A program made the position numbers and the translations under genes. From contig NZ_LUAX01000004.1 in NCBI RefSeq assembly GCF_001695575.1, positions 1-64,000 of the forward strand: a stretch of 64,000 nt of DNA, read 5' to 3'. A model generated the notes under the pieces. It had not been told where the DNA came from and ran no database searches. It worked only from the letters and a program-made list of their open reading frames with translations. Each line of letters starts with the position of its first letter. Positions within the stretch are counted from its first letter, which is position 1. Source of the DNA: Vibrio europaeus (GTDB lineage Bacteria > Pseudomonadota > Gammaproteobacteria > Enterobacterales > Vibrionaceae). Shown piece after piece: positions 11,985-21,737 of this stretch.

Positions 11985-12251
11985 CTTGAGGTGTATTGCA
12001 CCAAGATAAGACAAAATCGATATTCATTCAGCCGAGTTTTCGACCGCATGTCAATGGGGATTTCCCTTTACTCGGAGTGAGATTGCGTTTCATCAATAAA
12101 AAATTCGTCGAAATGGAGCGAATCAGATCACATATTTCTGGGTTTTTCGCTAGAATCTGGTACATTACGGTCGTTTTTTTAATCAAATAGGCAGTGCTCA
12201 TTAAATGTTCAATTTAAGAGGGTTGCTTCTTTTATAAGTGAATCAAAATCC

Positions 12252-14081
12252 ATGGCTACTCCACAGATTGATAATTTAAGAAATATCGCGATCATCGCGC
12301 ACGTTGACCACGGTAAAACTACACTGGTTGATAAACTACTACAGCAATCAGGTACTTTAGAGTCTCGCGGTGAAGCTGAAGAGCGAGTCATGGACTCGAA
12401 CGACATCGAGAAAGAGCGTGGTATTACCATTCTTGCTAAAAATACGGCAATTAACTGGAATGATTACCGCATCAACATCGTAGATACTCCGGGACACGCG
12501 GACTTCGGTGGTGAAGTAGAACGTATCATGTCGATGGTAGACTCAGTGCTACTTATCGTTGACGCGGTTGACGGCCCAATGCCGCAAACGCGTTTCGTTA
12601 CGCAAAAAGCCTTTGCTCACGGTCTTAAGCCAATCGTTGTAATCAACAAGATTGACCGTCCAGGTGCGCGTCCTGATTGGGTTATGGATCAAGTATTCGA
12701 CTTATTTGACAACCTAGGTGCAACTGACGAGCAGCTAGATTTTAAAGTCGTTTACGCTTCTGCACTAAACGGTTGGGCTTCTCTAGAAGAGGGCGAAACC
12801 GGCGAAGACATGGAACCACTATTCCAAACTATCGTTGAAGAAGTAACTGCACCACAAGTTGACCTTGACGGTCCGCTACAGATGCAAGTTTCTCAGCTAG
12901 ATTACAGCTCTTACGTTGGTGTTATCGGTGTTGCTCGTGTAACTCGTGGTAGCGTTAAGCCAAACCAGCAAGTTACGGTAATCGGTGCTGATGGTAAGAC
13001 TCGTAACGGTAAAGTCGGTACGGTAATGGGTTACCTAGGTCTAGAGCGTCACGACGTAGATCAAGCGAACGCGGGTGACATCATCGCGATCACTGGTCTG
13101 GGTGAGCTGAAGATCTCTGACACTATCTGTGCGCAGAACCAAGTTGAAGCGCTACCTGCGCTATCTGTTGATGAACCAACAGTAACCATGACATTCCAAG
13201 TAAACACTTCTCCATTCGCGGGTAAAGAAGGTAAGTTCGTGACTTCACGTAACATCCTTGAGCGTCTAGAGAAGGAGCTGGTACACAACGTTGCACTACG
13301 TGTAGAACAGACAGACGATCCAGACAAATTCCGCGTATCAGGTCGTGGTGAACTTCACCTATCTATCCTGATCGAAAACATGCGCCGTGAAGGTTTTGAG
13401 CTTGCTGTATCTCGTCCAGAAGTAATCATCAAAGAAGAAGATGGTCAGCTAATGGAACCGTTTGAAACAGTAACGATTGACGTTCTTGAAGAGCACCAAG
13501 GCGGCATCATGGAAAACATCGGCCTACGTAAAGGTGAGCTGAAAGATATGGCGCCAGATGGTAAAGGTCGTGTTCGCATGGACTTCGATATGCCTTCTCG
13601 TGGTCTTATCGGTTTCCAAACTGAGTTCATGACGCTAACGTCTGGCTCTGGTCTTCTATACCATACGTTCGATCACTACGGCCCGCACAAAGGTGGTCAG
13701 ATTGGTCAACGCATCAACGGTGTTCTAATTGCGAACGCGGCAGGTAAAGCTCTGACTAACGCACTGTTTAACCTTCAAGAACGTGGCCGTCTATTCATTG
13801 GTCACGGTGTGGAAGTTTACGAAGGTATGATCATCGGTATTCACAGCCGTGATAACGACCTAACAGTAAACGCACTGAAAGGTAAGCAGCTAACCAACGT
13901 TCGTGCATCTGGTACTGATGACGCTCAAGTTCTGACTCCACCAATCAAGCACACTCTTGAGCAAGCACTAGAGTTCATTGATGAAGACGAACTAGTTGAA
14001 GTAACGCCAGAAAGCATCCGTATCCGTAAGAAGTTCCTAACGGAAAGCGATCGTAAGCGTGAAGCACGTAACGCTAAGTAA
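12252..14081 (+). CDS. typA: Ribosome-associated GTPase TypA/BipA
   Basis: Translational GTPase of the EF-G/LepA class that binds 70S ribosomes and aids 50S assembly at low temperature and under stress; 609 residues, the family length. The G motifs are [11 protein letters not shown] (G1, about 15-25), [14 protein letters not shown] (G3) and [12 protein letters not shown] (G4). Domain II, the EF-G-like domains III and V and the TypA-specific C-terminal domain follow, with [20 protein letters not shown] near the end. No strong Shine-Dalgarno is seen before the ATG. It is divergent from glnA, as in E. coli. Confidence 0.97.
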   Translation: MATPQIDNLRNIAIIAHVDHGKTTLVDKLLQQSGTLESRGEAEERVMDSNDIEKERGITILAKNTAINWNDYRINIVDTPGHADFGGEVERIMSMVDSVLLIVDAVDGPMPQTRFVTQKAFAHGLKPIVVINKIDRPGARPDWVMDQVFDLFDNLGATDEQLDFKVVYASALNGWASLEEGETGEDMEPLFQTIVEEVTAPQVDLDGPLQMQVSQLDYSSYVGVIGVARVTRGSVKPNQQVTVIGADGKTRNGKVGTVMGYLGLERHDVDQANAGDIIAITGLGELKISDTICAQNQVEALPALSVDEPTVTMTFQVNTSPFAGKEGKFVTSRNILERLEKELVHNVALRVEQTDDPDKFRVSGRGELHLSILIENMRREGFELAVSRPEVIIKEEDGQLMEPFETVTIDVLEEHQGGIMENIGLRKGELKDMAPDGKGRVRMDFDMPSRGLIGFQTEFMTLTSGSGLLYHTFDHYGPHKGGQIGQRINGVLIANAAGKALTNALFNLQERGRLFIGHGVEVYEGMIIGIHSRDNDLTVNALKGKQLTNVRASGTDDAQVLTPPIKHTLEQALEFIDEDELVEVTPESIRIRKKFLTESDRKREARNAK

Positions 14082-14107
14082 TATCACTTAGTTGTTGTTT
14101 AAGCTTT

Positions 14108-14146
14108 AAAGCCCTGAGTTGATGCCAACTTGGGGCTTTTGTTTTT
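14108..14146 (+). terminator. typA terminator
   Basis: AAAGCCC and GGGCTTT, with inner AGTT/AACT pairing, form a stem-loop followed by TTTTGTTTTTT. The end of the T-run is only about 9 bp from the start codon of the next gene. Confidence 0.85.
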
Positions 14147-14155
14147 TGGTGGAAC

Positions 14156-14710
14156 ATGAAACCTATCGTTATTACAGGTGGCCCGGGCGCAGGTAAAACA
14201 ACCTTGCTTGCTGCTTTGGCAGAATATGGTTATGCCACGTTTTCTGAAGGGTCACGCACGCTAATAGAGCAGCAGAGCCAGCTGCCTGATGGTATTTTGC
14301 CATGGACAGATTTACCTAAATTCGCGCGTTTGTGCTTAAGGTTTATGGGTGACCAAAAGCTCACCGCCCAGCAATCACCGGTGGCTTTTATGGATCGAGC
14401 TATCCCCGATATTGTTGGCTATCTTAAAGTGGGTGGCTGTGAGATTGGGCAAGAGTTCCTAGACCAAAGTGTTGGATACTATAGCCAAGTGTTTGTGTGC
14501 CAACCTGAAGCCTCGATTTATGTTCAAGATGAGTTCCGTCCGCATAGTTTTGAAGAGGCGCTTCAAATCCATCAAGTGCTGGTCGAAACCTATATTGAGC
14601 TAGGTTATCAAGTCATTGAGGTACCCTGGGGGACGGTGGTTGAAAGGGTAGCTTTTGTTCGCCAACTAGTGGACTCAGATACAGGGGCAGAAAGTAAAAC
14701 CTCCTCATAA
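14156..14710 (+). CDS. AAA_28-type P-loop NTPase, unknown role
   Basis: A 184-residue soluble P-loop protein. Walker A is GGPGAGKTT at about residues 8-16, close to the N terminus as in kinase-like AAA_28 ATPases. VAFMDRAIPDIVGYL at about 77-91 resembles the phosphate-acceptor side of small kinases, and ETYIELGYQVIEVPWG near the C terminus is typical of the family. GGTGGA before the ATG is a good ribosome site. It begins about 9 bp after the typA terminator T-run, so expression is either by read-through or from a promoter inside the typA end. The stop codon lies in a terminator hairpin. The substrate is unknown. Confidence 0.8.
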   Translation: MKPIVITGGPGAGKTTLLAALAEYGYATFSEGSRTLIEQQSQLPDGILPWTDLPKFARLCLRFMGDQKLTAQQSPVAFMDRAIPDIVGYLKVGGCEIGQEFLDQSVGYYSQVFVCQPEASIYVQDEFRPHSFEEALQIHQVLVETYIELGYQVIEVPWGTVVERVAFVRQLVDSDTGAESKTSS

Positions 14711-14725
14711 GGAGGAGGCTTTAAA
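14698..14725. terminator. Bidirectional terminator between convergent genes
   Basis: CCTCCT at 14700-14705 and AGGAGG at 14710-14715 pair around CATA. Adenine- and thymine-rich sequence lies on both sides. It overlaps the stop codon of the AAA_28 gene and lies just beyond the DUF2959 gene on the other strand. Confidence 0.65.
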
Positions 14726-14728
14726 ATA

Positions 14729-15370
14729 TTACTTTTGACTTAGCTTTTGCAGGAACTTATCTGACTCGGCAATTGCTGCATTCATATCCTGTATTGCGTA
14801 TTGGATATCTTGTTCCAAGCTTGCAAACTCGCCCTGTAGGGAGCCAATTGCGCTCGCGTTAAGGTTGTGCTTTAAATAGAGAGTATTATCGCGCAGTGTA
14901 TTGAGCACTGGGGTCATCTTGTCTTCTGCGCGTTTCATCGCTGACAACATAGTATTGTATGAGCGCTGAGTCTCTTTAAGTTTTTGTTCACTCGACCGCT
15001 TAAGTTTGGTGCTAGTGTAAAGCTTTAGCTCTTCTTGCCACTCGGCAAATAGCGCATCAGAAACATCTTCAATCGCGGCAATGCGATCACTAACGTCTTG
15101 CGCGGCTTTTTCACTGTCTTGGTATTTGTCGTTGATTTGGTTGTAGACGGTTTCTAGTTCTCCACCGTCGAAGTTGGTCAAGGCCGATAGTGCTTCCAGT
15201 GCGCTGGTAAATTCTTGCTGCGCATCTTGTTGTGACTGCTTGGCGTCTTCAACGCGATCCACCATGATGTCTCGTTTATGGTAGCCTACTTGTTCCATTG
15301 CAGAGTAATAGGCTGATTGACACCCTGTTAGGGTAAAAATCGACAATACAATAGCCAGTAAGTACGGCAT
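14729..15370 (-). CDS. DUF2959 family lipoprotein
   Basis: A 213-residue protein with a short signal sequence and lipobox LTGC (lipidated Cys at residue 17), so it should be anchored in a membrane facing the periplasm. The rest is charged, Gln- and Ala-rich and almost all helical (VEDAKQSQQDAQQEF; YNTMLSAMKRAEDKM), predicting a long coiled coil. It matches what I know of DUF2959, a family of unknown function common in marine gammaproteobacteria. AAGGAAAGGAAA precedes the ATG. It is divergent from yihY with only 35 bp between the start codons. Confidence 0.8.
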   Translation of the reverse strand: MPYLLAIVLSIFTLTGCQSAYYSAMEQVGYHKRDIMVDRVEDAKQSQQDAQQEFTSALEALSALTNFDGGELETVYNQINDKYQDSEKAAQDVSDRIAAIEDVSDALFAEWQEELKLYTSTKLKRSSEQKLKETQRSYNTMLSAMKRAEDKMTPVLNTLRDNTLYLKHNLNASAIGSLQGEFASLEQDIQYAIQDMNAAIAESDKFLQKLSQK

Positions 15371-15405
15371 GATGGTTTCCTTTCCTTTAGAATTAGACTG
15401 TTAGG

Positions 15406-16347
15406 ATGACTGAGATAGTAGGGAGTTACAAGTTGAAAATCGAGCCAGTGATTAAGCAAACCGTATTATTTGCGCGCTATCTGCTGACCAGAATGGGTCA
15501 CGATAGAGTCAATGTTAATGCTGGCTATCTGGCGTACATTACCTTGCTATCAATTGTGCCTATGCTCACCGTGTTGCTATCGGTTTTATCCTCTTTTGCT
15601 ATTTTTGAAAATGCCGGTACTGCGCTGCAAGATTTTGTAATTACGCACTTTGTACCGGCAGCAGGAGATGCGGTTAAGAACGCTCTGCTGGAGTTTGTCG
15701 CCAACACAGGAAAAATGAGTGCTGTCGGTGGTGCCTTCTTGTTTGTTGCCGCTTTAATGCTGATCTCCAACATCGACAAAAACCTCAATTATATTTGGCG
15801 CGTAACAGAAAAGCGCCGTGCCGTGTTTTCCTTTTCAATGTACTGGATGGTACTCACGTTAGGCCCAATACTTGTTGGCGCCAGTATTGCTGCCACTTCT
15901 TATGTGACTTCGCTGAAAATCTTAGAGAGTGAGACGATATCTGGCGTTTATAACCTGTTATTGCGCTGGCTACCCTTCTTACTGTCATTCTTTGCTTTCG
16001 TCGGTTTATATCTGTTAGTACCAAACAAGAAAGTGCGATTCCCTCATGCAGTTGTCGGTGCGATTGTCGCCGCACTGCTGTTTGAGGCAAGTAAGAAAGG
16101 ATTCGCCGCATATATTACCGAGTTTCCTTCTTATCAGTTGATTTATGGCGCTTTGGCTGCGATTCCTATCCTGTTTGTTTGGGTCTACTTATGTTGGCTA
16201 ATTGTTCTAGTCGGTGCCGAGGTGACGGCGGCACTGGGTGAAAGAGAGCAGTGGAGTGAGCAACAAGAAATGGTAAACTCAACTCAATCTAACATTGAGC
16301 CAGACAAAGGAAAGCAGAGTGATAGCACTGATCCAAAGAGTAAGTGA
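15406..16347 (+). CDS. yihY: YihY/BrkB family inner-membrane protein
   Basis: A 313-residue integral membrane protein of the YihY/BrkB family, once misassigned as RNase BN. The family signature [21 protein letters not shown] begins near residue 45, and about six hydrophobic segments follow up to residue 280, with [20 protein letters not shown] in the last. The C-terminal tail is polar. ATG at 15406 is taken as start, but a TTG at 15433 preceded by GGGAG is a plausible alternative. Its 3' end overlaps dtd by 29 bp. The order yihY-dtd-fabY is the same as in E. coli. The transport or envelope role is unknown. Confidence 0.88.
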   Translation: MTEIVGSYKLKIEPVIKQTVLFARYLLTRMGHDRVNVNAGYLAYITLLSIVPMLTVLLSVLSSFAIFENAGTALQDFVITHFVPAAGDAVKNALLEFVANTGKMSAVGGAFLFVAALMLISNIDKNLNYIWRVTEKRRAVFSFSMYWMVLTLGPILVGASIAATSYVTSLKILESETISGVYNLLLRWLPFLLSFFAFVGLYLLVPNKKVRFPHAVVGAIVAALLFEASKKGFAAYITEFPSYQLIYGALAAIPILFVWVYLCWLIVLVGAEVTAALGEREQWSEQQEMVNSTQSNIEPDKGKQSDSTDPKSK

Positions 16348-16753
16348 GGCAGCCGTACGCGTAGATGGTGAAGTGGTCGGAGAGATCGACAAAGGTCTAC
16401 TTGTGTTACTAGGCGTAGAAAAAGACGATGATGAAGCGAAAGCAAAACGTTTGATGGAGCGCGTAACCACTTACCGTGTGTTTGGTGACGATGAGGACAA
16501 GATGAACCTCAACGTGAAACAAGTCGATGGTAAAGTGCTGGTGGTCTCCCAATTTACGTTACCCGCTGACACTAAGAAAGGCACAAGGGCCGGATTTTCT
16601 CGTGGCGCGCACCCAGCGGACGCAGAGCGTTTGTATGAATACTTTGCGGATCGCTGCGCAGAAGTGTTACCGACAGAGCGAGGGCGCTTTGCGGCCGATA
16701 TGAAAGTGTCGTTAGTTAATGACGGCCCCGTAACCTTCTGGTTACAAGTATAA
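16319..16753 (+). CDS. dtd: D-aminoacyl-tRNA deacylase
   Basis: Cytoplasmic proofreading enzyme that removes D-amino acids and glycine from mischarged tRNA; 144 residues. Both catalytic motifs are present: SQFTLPAD (SQFTLxA type) in the middle and NDGPVTFWL (Gly-cisPro motif) at the C terminus. The frame opens at 16295, but GTG at 16319 follows AAAGGA and gives the standard start [10 protein letters not shown]. The start lies inside the end of yihY, implying translational coupling. Confidence 0.96.
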   Translation: MIALIQRVSEAAVRVDGEVVGEIDKGLLVLLGVEKDDDEAKAKRLMERVTTYRVFGDDEDKMNLNVKQVDGKVLVVSQFTLPADTKKGTRAGFSRGAHPADAERLYEYFADRCAEVLPTERGRFAADMKVSLVNDGPVTFWLQV

Positions 16754-16801
16754 TTATAAGGCTAGTAGAGGGGCGACCTCGCCTCTATAAAAAGGATTTT
16801 T

Positions 16802-17737
16802 ATGTTTAAGCTGATCACGCCAAGAACAGATAACCAACTGAATAAGTATTATCACTTTCGTTGGCAGATGCTGCGCGAACCGTGGCGAATGCCGATTGGT
16901 TCTGAACGCGATGAATACGATCCGATGAGTCATCACCGTATGATTGTTGATGGTCGTGGTAGACCAATGGCTATCGGGCGTCTGTACATCACGCCAGATA
17001 GTGAAGGCCAAATCCGCTATATGGCGGTTAAAGGCTCTCGCCGTAGTAAAGGCATGGGTTCACTTGTCTTGGTGGCGCTTGAGTCTTTGGCTCGTCAGGA
17101 AGGGGCAAAGCGCTTAGTGTGTAATGCTCGTGAAGATGCGATCTCGTTTTATGAGAAGAATGGTTTTGAGCGACGCGGTGAACTGACAGACGAGCGTGGC
17201 CCGGTGAGACACCAGCAAATGGTCAAGCAGCTTGATCCGATGGCGAATGTATTGCGTAAACCAGAGTGGTGTACTGAGCTTCAAGAGCGATGGGAGCATC
17301 AAATCCCAATCAGTGACAAAATGGGTATCAAGATAAACCAATACACTGGCTATCAGTTTGAATGTGGGGCGCAGCTTAACCCTAATCTCAACCCACACAA
17401 TACTATGTTTGCTGGCTCAGCGTTTACTTTGGCAACACTGACTGGCTGGGGAATGACTTGGCTACTGATGAAAGAACGCGGTTTAAGTGGTGATATTGTG
17501 TTGGCAGATAGCCAGATTCGTTACCGTCATCCAGTGACGCAAAACCCTGTTGCCTCGACTTCTCTAGATGGTATTAGCGGTGATTTGGATCGTTTGGCGT
17601 CAGGACGTAAAGCGCGAATTGTCATTCATGTCACGATTCAGAGTGGTGATCAGGCTGCGGTAGAGTTTATCGGCACTTATATGCTCATTCCTGATTATAA
17701 GTCAGTGCTGGGTAGCGACTCTTCCGTCTCAGTGTAA
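16802..17737 (+). CDS. fabY: FabY/YiiD: GNAT plus hot-dog thioesterase-like fusion
   Basis: A 311-residue two-domain protein. The N-terminal GNAT acetyltransferase domain (about 1-145) shows the acyl-CoA loop RRSKGMGSL and SFYEKNGFERRGE. The C-terminal YiiD_C hot-dog domain (about 165-305) begins GIKINQYTGYQFECGA and includes NPHNTMFAGSAFTLATL. The E. coli homologue YiiD, renamed FabY, has been linked to starting fatty acid synthesis. It follows dtd by 48 bp, as in E. coli. Its last 43 bp overlap the 3' end of the opposing AsmA-like gene. Confidence 0.87.
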   Translation: MFKLITPRTDNQLNKYYHFRWQMLREPWRMPIGSERDEYDPMSHHRMIVDGRGRPMAIGRLYITPDSEGQIRYMAVKGSRRSKGMGSLVLVALESLARQEGAKRLVCNAREDAISFYEKNGFERRGELTDERGPVRHQQMVKQLDPMANVLRKPEWCTELQERWEHQIPISDKMGIKINQYTGYQFECGAQLNPNLNPHNTMFAGSAFTLATLTGWGMTWLLMKERGLSGDIVLADSQIRYRHPVTQNPVASTSLDGISGDLDRLASGRKARIVIHVTIQSGDQAAVEFIGTYMLIPDYKSVLGSDSSVSV

Positions 17738-19653
17738 TTGCTCGCTTCTTGAGTGTTCGTTGTGGGCTGAGGTTTATCGACCTTGCAAGTCTGCTTAATC
17801 ACGTTAGCACCATTGAGGATATCTGACCAAAGCTCAGCGCACTCTTGCTGTGACTTAAACAGCAAGGTCGCAAACTGAGGTTTGGTCAAATCCATTTCAC
17901 CGGCGACCTGTGAGTGGCTAGTTGAGCTACTGACAGAGATTCTTCCTCGATCAGCGATCATTTTTATAGCCCCTAAATCTAGTGGGTGCGAATACTCTTG
18001 TTCACCATCAACACTTTTCGCTGCTAGTGTGGCTTGGTGGAAATAGGTGGTTATCTTTCCTGATAAGCTATGTGACAGCATTGCATAGTCGCCAGATAGG
18101 CCTTCAAGTTCAACCTCTGCTTCTGCCAATCCGGTGAGAGAAAATGGCAGTGCTTGCTCTAGTAAATAATGTTCTAGGGGCAGACCATCGGCATGGAGTG
18201 CTAGCTGCCACGGCGCACTTAAGGTGCTTCTATCCCAAATACCACTCGCTTCTATGTAGCCTTGTTCTAGAGGAACAAAGGCGCGCTCTAAAGTGAGTTT
18301 GTTGCTGCTAGCATGCGCTGTAAAGTGGGCCTGTGTGGTGAGTAGCTTATCTATGCTGGCCGCATTGGCGCTTATCTCTAGTTTTCCTTCTAACAGACCG
18401 TATTGGTCTTGCTCAATCAGCGTCAGGTCAGAGCCTTCAATATTCAAACCTGAAACTTGCCAGTATGGCTGCTTTTCAACTTGGATAAACTGAGCGTTTT
18501 CAACCTCTAGTTGGCCAATGGCTAGGTGCTGTACGGAAGCGGTGGCCTTTTTAATACTGGGTATGAGCTGCTCGGTTTGTTCTAGCCATTTAATGCCGTC
18601 AAGTTTGAGCTGCGAGAGCGAGATAGATTGTGGTGAAACTGCGCCTTGGAGTTGCACTCGTCCTTGTTTGAAGTCGGCGTCGAACTCTTCAATATTGATT
18701 TGGTTGGAATTGAAAGCGAGCTTTGCTCTTGGAGAGAAGAGCTGCAATTCTCCGTTGCCAATGCTTTCTGCGTTAAATGAGGCATAGCCAGTCTGTTGTT
18801 GCCACATCGTCTGGGTAAGGTCGAGATTCTCTAGCGAGGCATCAAGGTGTTCAAAACGCCAATGGCGATAGTTAAATGAGCTATTAATAATGTCTAAGCT
18901 GTTGATGTGGTAGATCGGCAGGTTAAGGTTACCCAGTGTGGTTGAAAGCGTTTCTATCTGGCTCGAACGTGGCAGCTTTAGTTGGTCGATGGTGACGTTA
19001 ATCAATGACCATCCTTGCGGGTACTGCTCTGCTTGTCCGGAAATATTCGCTCCGCGCCAATTAAAAGAACTGCCAAATATTGTGCTGTCGGCGGCTTGGT
19101 AACGCATATCGACGAGCAAGTTATCGAGAGCCTCTCCTTGCATGTAAAGCTGCTCAACAGATAACTGGATATCGCCATAAGGTAGCCCGTGTTGATCGCT
19201 GTGCCACACCGGGTTTTCTATCTGCATATTCACGCCACGAGCCGACCATTTGTTATCACTGATATCGACATGCTTCAAAGCTAGCTGGTGGAGCTTAATT
19301 TGTTCTAATAGTGGGGATTCAAGCGCATTGAGATCTAAGCTCGCCCCTTCGACTAAAATAGAGTCGAAGGTTAATTTGCCTTGTTGCCAAGGAAATTGGC
19401 TCAGCCATAAAGTGAGCTTAGGGAGTTGGAGCACCTTGTCGTCATGTTGCAGCTCAACATCGTTTAACGTCAGTTGGAATGGTGGAGAATATTCAGCGTG
19501 GGTGGTTTCGAGTTGATAAGGCGTCAGGGTATTAAAAAAAGTGGTGACGAGTTTTGCGGCATAGCTGGTTTGTATGACCGTATACAACGCAAGTACGGAT
19601 AGAGTGATGCTACTGACCACTAGAATAGTAAGCAGCAAGAGTGCTTTTTTCAC
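17695..19653 (-). CDS. AsmA-like family protein
   Basis: A 652-residue envelope protein with one N-terminal membrane helix (about 5-27) and a long periplasmic part. It contains the AsmA pattern of repeated beta-strands with short LNDVELQHDD-type and VQLQGAVSP-type segments, and a C-terminal GRISVSSSTSHSQVAGEMDL stretch. AsmA-family proteins resemble bridge-like lipid transfer proteins and affect outer-membrane lipid balance; this one is not closely recognisable as AsmA, TamB, YhdP or YicH. It has a C-terminal low-complexity tail rich in Thr and Glu. It is downstream of pckA beyond a terminator. Confidence 0.75.
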   Translation of the reverse strand: MKKALLLLTILVVSSITLSVLALYTVIQTSYAAKLVTTFFNTLTPYQLETTHAEYSPPFQLTLNDVELQHDDKVLQLPKLTLWLSQFPWQQGKLTFDSILVEGASLDLNALESPLLEQIKLHQLALKHVDISDNKWSARGVNMQIENPVWHSDQHGLPYGDIQLSVEQLYMQGEALDNLLVDMRYQAADSTIFGSSFNWRGANISGQAEQYPQGWSLINVTIDQLKLPRSSQIETLSTTLGNLNLPIYHINSLDIINSSFNYRHWRFEHLDASLENLDLTQTMWQQQTGYASFNAESIGNGELQLFSPRAKLAFNSNQINIEEFDADFKQGRVQLQGAVSPQSISLSQLKLDGIKWLEQTEQLIPSIKKATASVQHLAIGQLEVENAQFIQVEKQPYWQVSGLNIEGSDLTLIEQDQYGLLEGKLEISANAASIDKLLTTQAHFTAHASSNKLTLERAFVPLEQGYIEASGIWDRSTLSAPWQLALHADGLPLEHYLLEQALPFSLTGLAEAEVELEGLSGDYAMLSHSLSGKITTYFHQATLAAKSVDGEQEYSHPLDLGAIKMIADRGRISVSSSTSHSQVAGEMDLTKPQFATLLFKSQQECAELWSDILNGANVIKQTCKVDKPQPTTNTQEASNYTETEESLPSTDL

Positions 19654-19710
19654 GTTGAATCACTTTCCCTCGTCTATAGATGCTACTAGCTTGGAACACT
19701 TTTTCTTTTC

Positions 19711-19742
19711 AGGCAACAAAAAGCCCCTCAATAGAGGGGCTT
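19711..19742 (-). terminator. pckA terminator
   Basis: AAGCCCCTC and GAGGGGCTT form a 9-bp stem with a 4-nt loop. On the minus strand it is followed by TTTTTGTTG. It lies 26 bp beyond the pckA stop. Confidence 0.93.
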
Positions 19743-19767
19743 AGCTAAACAATTTCCAAGCAGGTCA

Positions 19768-21399
19768 CTAATCTAGCTGAGGTCCAGCTGCAACCAGTGA
19801 TTTACCTTCGTCATTGTCAGTGTACTTATCAAAGTTGTTGATAAAGCGCTCTGCTAGGTCTTTCGCTTTGCTTTCCCATTGCAGTGGGTCAGTGTAAGTA
19901 TCACGAGGATCTAGGATTGCCGGATCAACGTCATGCAATGCCGTTGGTACTTCCAAGTTAAAGATTGGAATATGCTTGGTTTCCGCATTTTCAATAGAGC
20001 CATCTAGAATTGCATCAATGATGCCACGAGTATCTTGAATTGAGATACGTTTACCGCTGCCATTCCAGCCTGTATTAACTAAGTACGCCTCAGCACCCGC
20101 TGCTTCCATACGCTTCACCAGAACTTCTGCATATTTTGTTGGGTGCAGCGTTAAGAATGCTGCGCCAAAACAGGCAGAGAAAGTTGGCGTCGGTTCAGTA
20201 ATACCACGCTCTGTACCCGCTAGCTTAGCAGTAAAGCCAGATAAGAAGTGGTACTTAGTTTGCTCTGGAGTCAGCTTAGACACTGGTGGTAGAACGCCAA
20301 ACGCATCAGCAGATAGGAAGATGACCTTGTTTGCATGGCCCGCTTTCGATACTGGCTTAACGATGTTTTCAATATGTTCGATTGGGTAAGAAACACGGGT
20401 GTTCTCGGTTTTAGAACCGTCATCGAAGTCGATAGAACCATCGCTACGTACTGTGACGTTCTCTAGTAGTGCGTCGCGACGAATCGCGTTGTAGATGTCC
20501 GGCTCAGCTTCTTTCGATAACTTGATAGTTTTAGCGTAACAACCGCCCTCGAAGTTGAAGATTCCGTCATCATCCCAGCCGTGCTCATCATCGCCGATTA
20601 ACTCACGTTTAGGATCGGTAGATAGCGTGGTTTTACCTGTACCAGATAGGCCGAAGAACACAGCAACATCGCCATTTTCTTTACACTTGTTGGCGCTACA
20701 GTGCATGGAAGCAATATCTTTAAGAGGAAGGAAGTAGTTCATCATTGCGAACATGCCTTTCTTCATCTCACCGCCGTACCAAGTACCGCCAATAAGCTGC
20801 ATGCGCTCAGTTAGGTTAAATACCGTGAAGTTTTCAGAGTTGAGACCGTGCTCCTCCCATTTCTGGTTAGTACACTTAGCACCGTTCATTACTACGAAAT
20901 CCGGTTCGAAGGTGGCTAGCTCTTTTTCCGATGGGCGGATGAACATGTTTTTCACGAAGTGCGCTTGCCACGCTACTTCAGTGATAACACGAATGCTTAA
21001 ACGAGTGTCTGGGTTGGCACCACAGTAGCCATCAACAACGAAAACGCGTTTTCCTGATAGTTGATTAGTGACTTGTTCTTTCAAGTCATTCCAGACCACT
21101 TGGTCAATCGGCTTATTGTCGTTTTTCACCGTGTCTGATGTCCACCACATATGCTCTTCTGTGGTTGTATCTTTAACGATGTATTTATCTTTTGGTGAGC
21201 GTCCAGTAAAAATACCGGTATCTACAGCGACTGCGCCTAGCTCGGTGACCACGCCTTTTTCATAGCCTTCCAGATCCGCGCGAGTTTCTTCTTCGAACAA
21301 CATTTCGTAGCTTGGGTTACGAATAACCTCTTTAACGTTTTGAAGCCCGTGTTTGGTAAGATCGATTGTTGCAGCCTTTGTATGTTCCATAACGGTCAT
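19768..21399 (-). CDS. pckA: Phosphoenolpyruvate carboxykinase (ATP)
   Basis: Converts oxaloacetate and ATP to phosphoenolpyruvate, CO2 and ADP in gluconeogenesis; cytoplasmic, 543 residues. Signatures include [12 protein letters not shown] near the N terminus, the kinase-1 P-loop [13 protein letters not shown] (about 245-257), the kinase-2 and metal site GDDEHGWDD, and the adenine-binding region [16 protein letters not shown] lies just before the ATG. The 338-bp upstream gap is AT-rich and contains a perfect 16-bp palindrome. A terminator follows the gene. Confidence 0.98.
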   Translation of the reverse strand: MTVMEHTKAATIDLTKHGLQNVKEVIRNPSYEMLFEEETRADLEGYEKGVVTELGAVAVDTGIFTGRSPKDKYIVKDTTTEEHMWWTSDTVKNDNKPIDQVVWNDLKEQVTNQLSGKRVFVVDGYCGANPDTRLSIRVITEVAWQAHFVKNMFIRPSEKELATFEPDFVVMNGAKCTNQKWEEHGLNSENFTVFNLTERMQLIGGTWYGGEMKKGMFAMMNYFLPLKDIASMHCSANKCKENGDVAVFFGLSGTGKTTLSTDPKRELIGDDEHGWDDDGIFNFEGGCYAKTIKLSKEAEPDIYNAIRRDALLENVTVRSDGSIDFDDGSKTENTRVSYPIEHIENIVKPVSKAGHANKVIFLSADAFGVLPPVSKLTPEQTKYHFLSGFTAKLAGTERGITEPTPTFSACFGAAFLTLHPTKYAEVLVKRMEAAGAEAYLVNTGWNGSGKRISIQDTRGIIDAILDGSIENAETKHIPIFNLEVPTALHDVDPAILDPRDTYTDPLQWESKAKDLAERFINNFDKYTDNDEGKSLVAAGPQLD

Positions 21400-21674
21400 A
21401 GGTGCTCCTTATAGGAATATTTTGTAGGGATTTTGTAATAATCTTTTAATTTTTATCTGCTCACCATGCTAGCAATGGGCCTCGTAGAAAACAGGGATAT
21501 AGCTCAAAAAATATCCGCATTTTTGGTGGGGTTTTAAGCGACACATCACATATTGGTGGAGTTAGTTTATCGTGTGCGCAAAGCTTTGCGCTAGAGCAAA
21601 ATGATTATTAATTGATAAAAATTAACAGGTTAATTTATTACGGATGAAGCTAGGTATTACGGGGGAGTGATCAC
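21400..21674 (-). promoter_or_regulatory. pckA upstream region with 16-bp palindrome
   Basis: Noncoding, AT-rich region upstream of pckA. It holds GCGCAAAGCTTTGCGC, a perfect 16-bp palindrome at 21576-21591, about 180 bp before the start codon. The arrangement suits a dimeric regulator, but I cannot match it to a known operator. No clear promoter hexamers were chosen. Confidence 0.45.
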
Positions 21675-21702
21675 AAAAAAGGCCAGCGTGTGCTGGCCTT
21701 TT
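21675..21702 (-). terminator. hslO terminator
   Basis: GGCCAGC and GCTGGCC form a stem flanked by A- and T-runs; on the minus strand TTTTTTGTG follows. It lies 36 bp beyond the hslO stop and may work in both directions. Confidence 0.9.
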
Positions 21703-21737
21703 GAAGGGTAAATTACAGTCTTGCTATGCTGTAAAAA

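Larger units (their letters stand above)
11761..12251. promoter_or_regulatory. Divergent glnA/typA regulatory region
   Basis: A 491-bp gap between divergently read glnA and typA. The glnA-proximal half holds the sigma-54 promoter at 11867-11885 and the NtrC site at 11968-11984. Extra half-sites occur at 11935-11940 (GGTGCA), 11947-11952 and 11997-12002 (TGCACC). The typA-proximal half is AT-rich, with a TAGAAT -10-like hexamer at 12151-12156 but no convincing -35. A 64-codon frame at 11996-12190 has no ribosome site and is not called. Confidence 0.8.

Noticed and set aside
11996..12190. 64-codon frame in the glnA/typA gap
   Set aside because: It has no Shine-Dalgarno, and it overlaps the nitrogen-control region.
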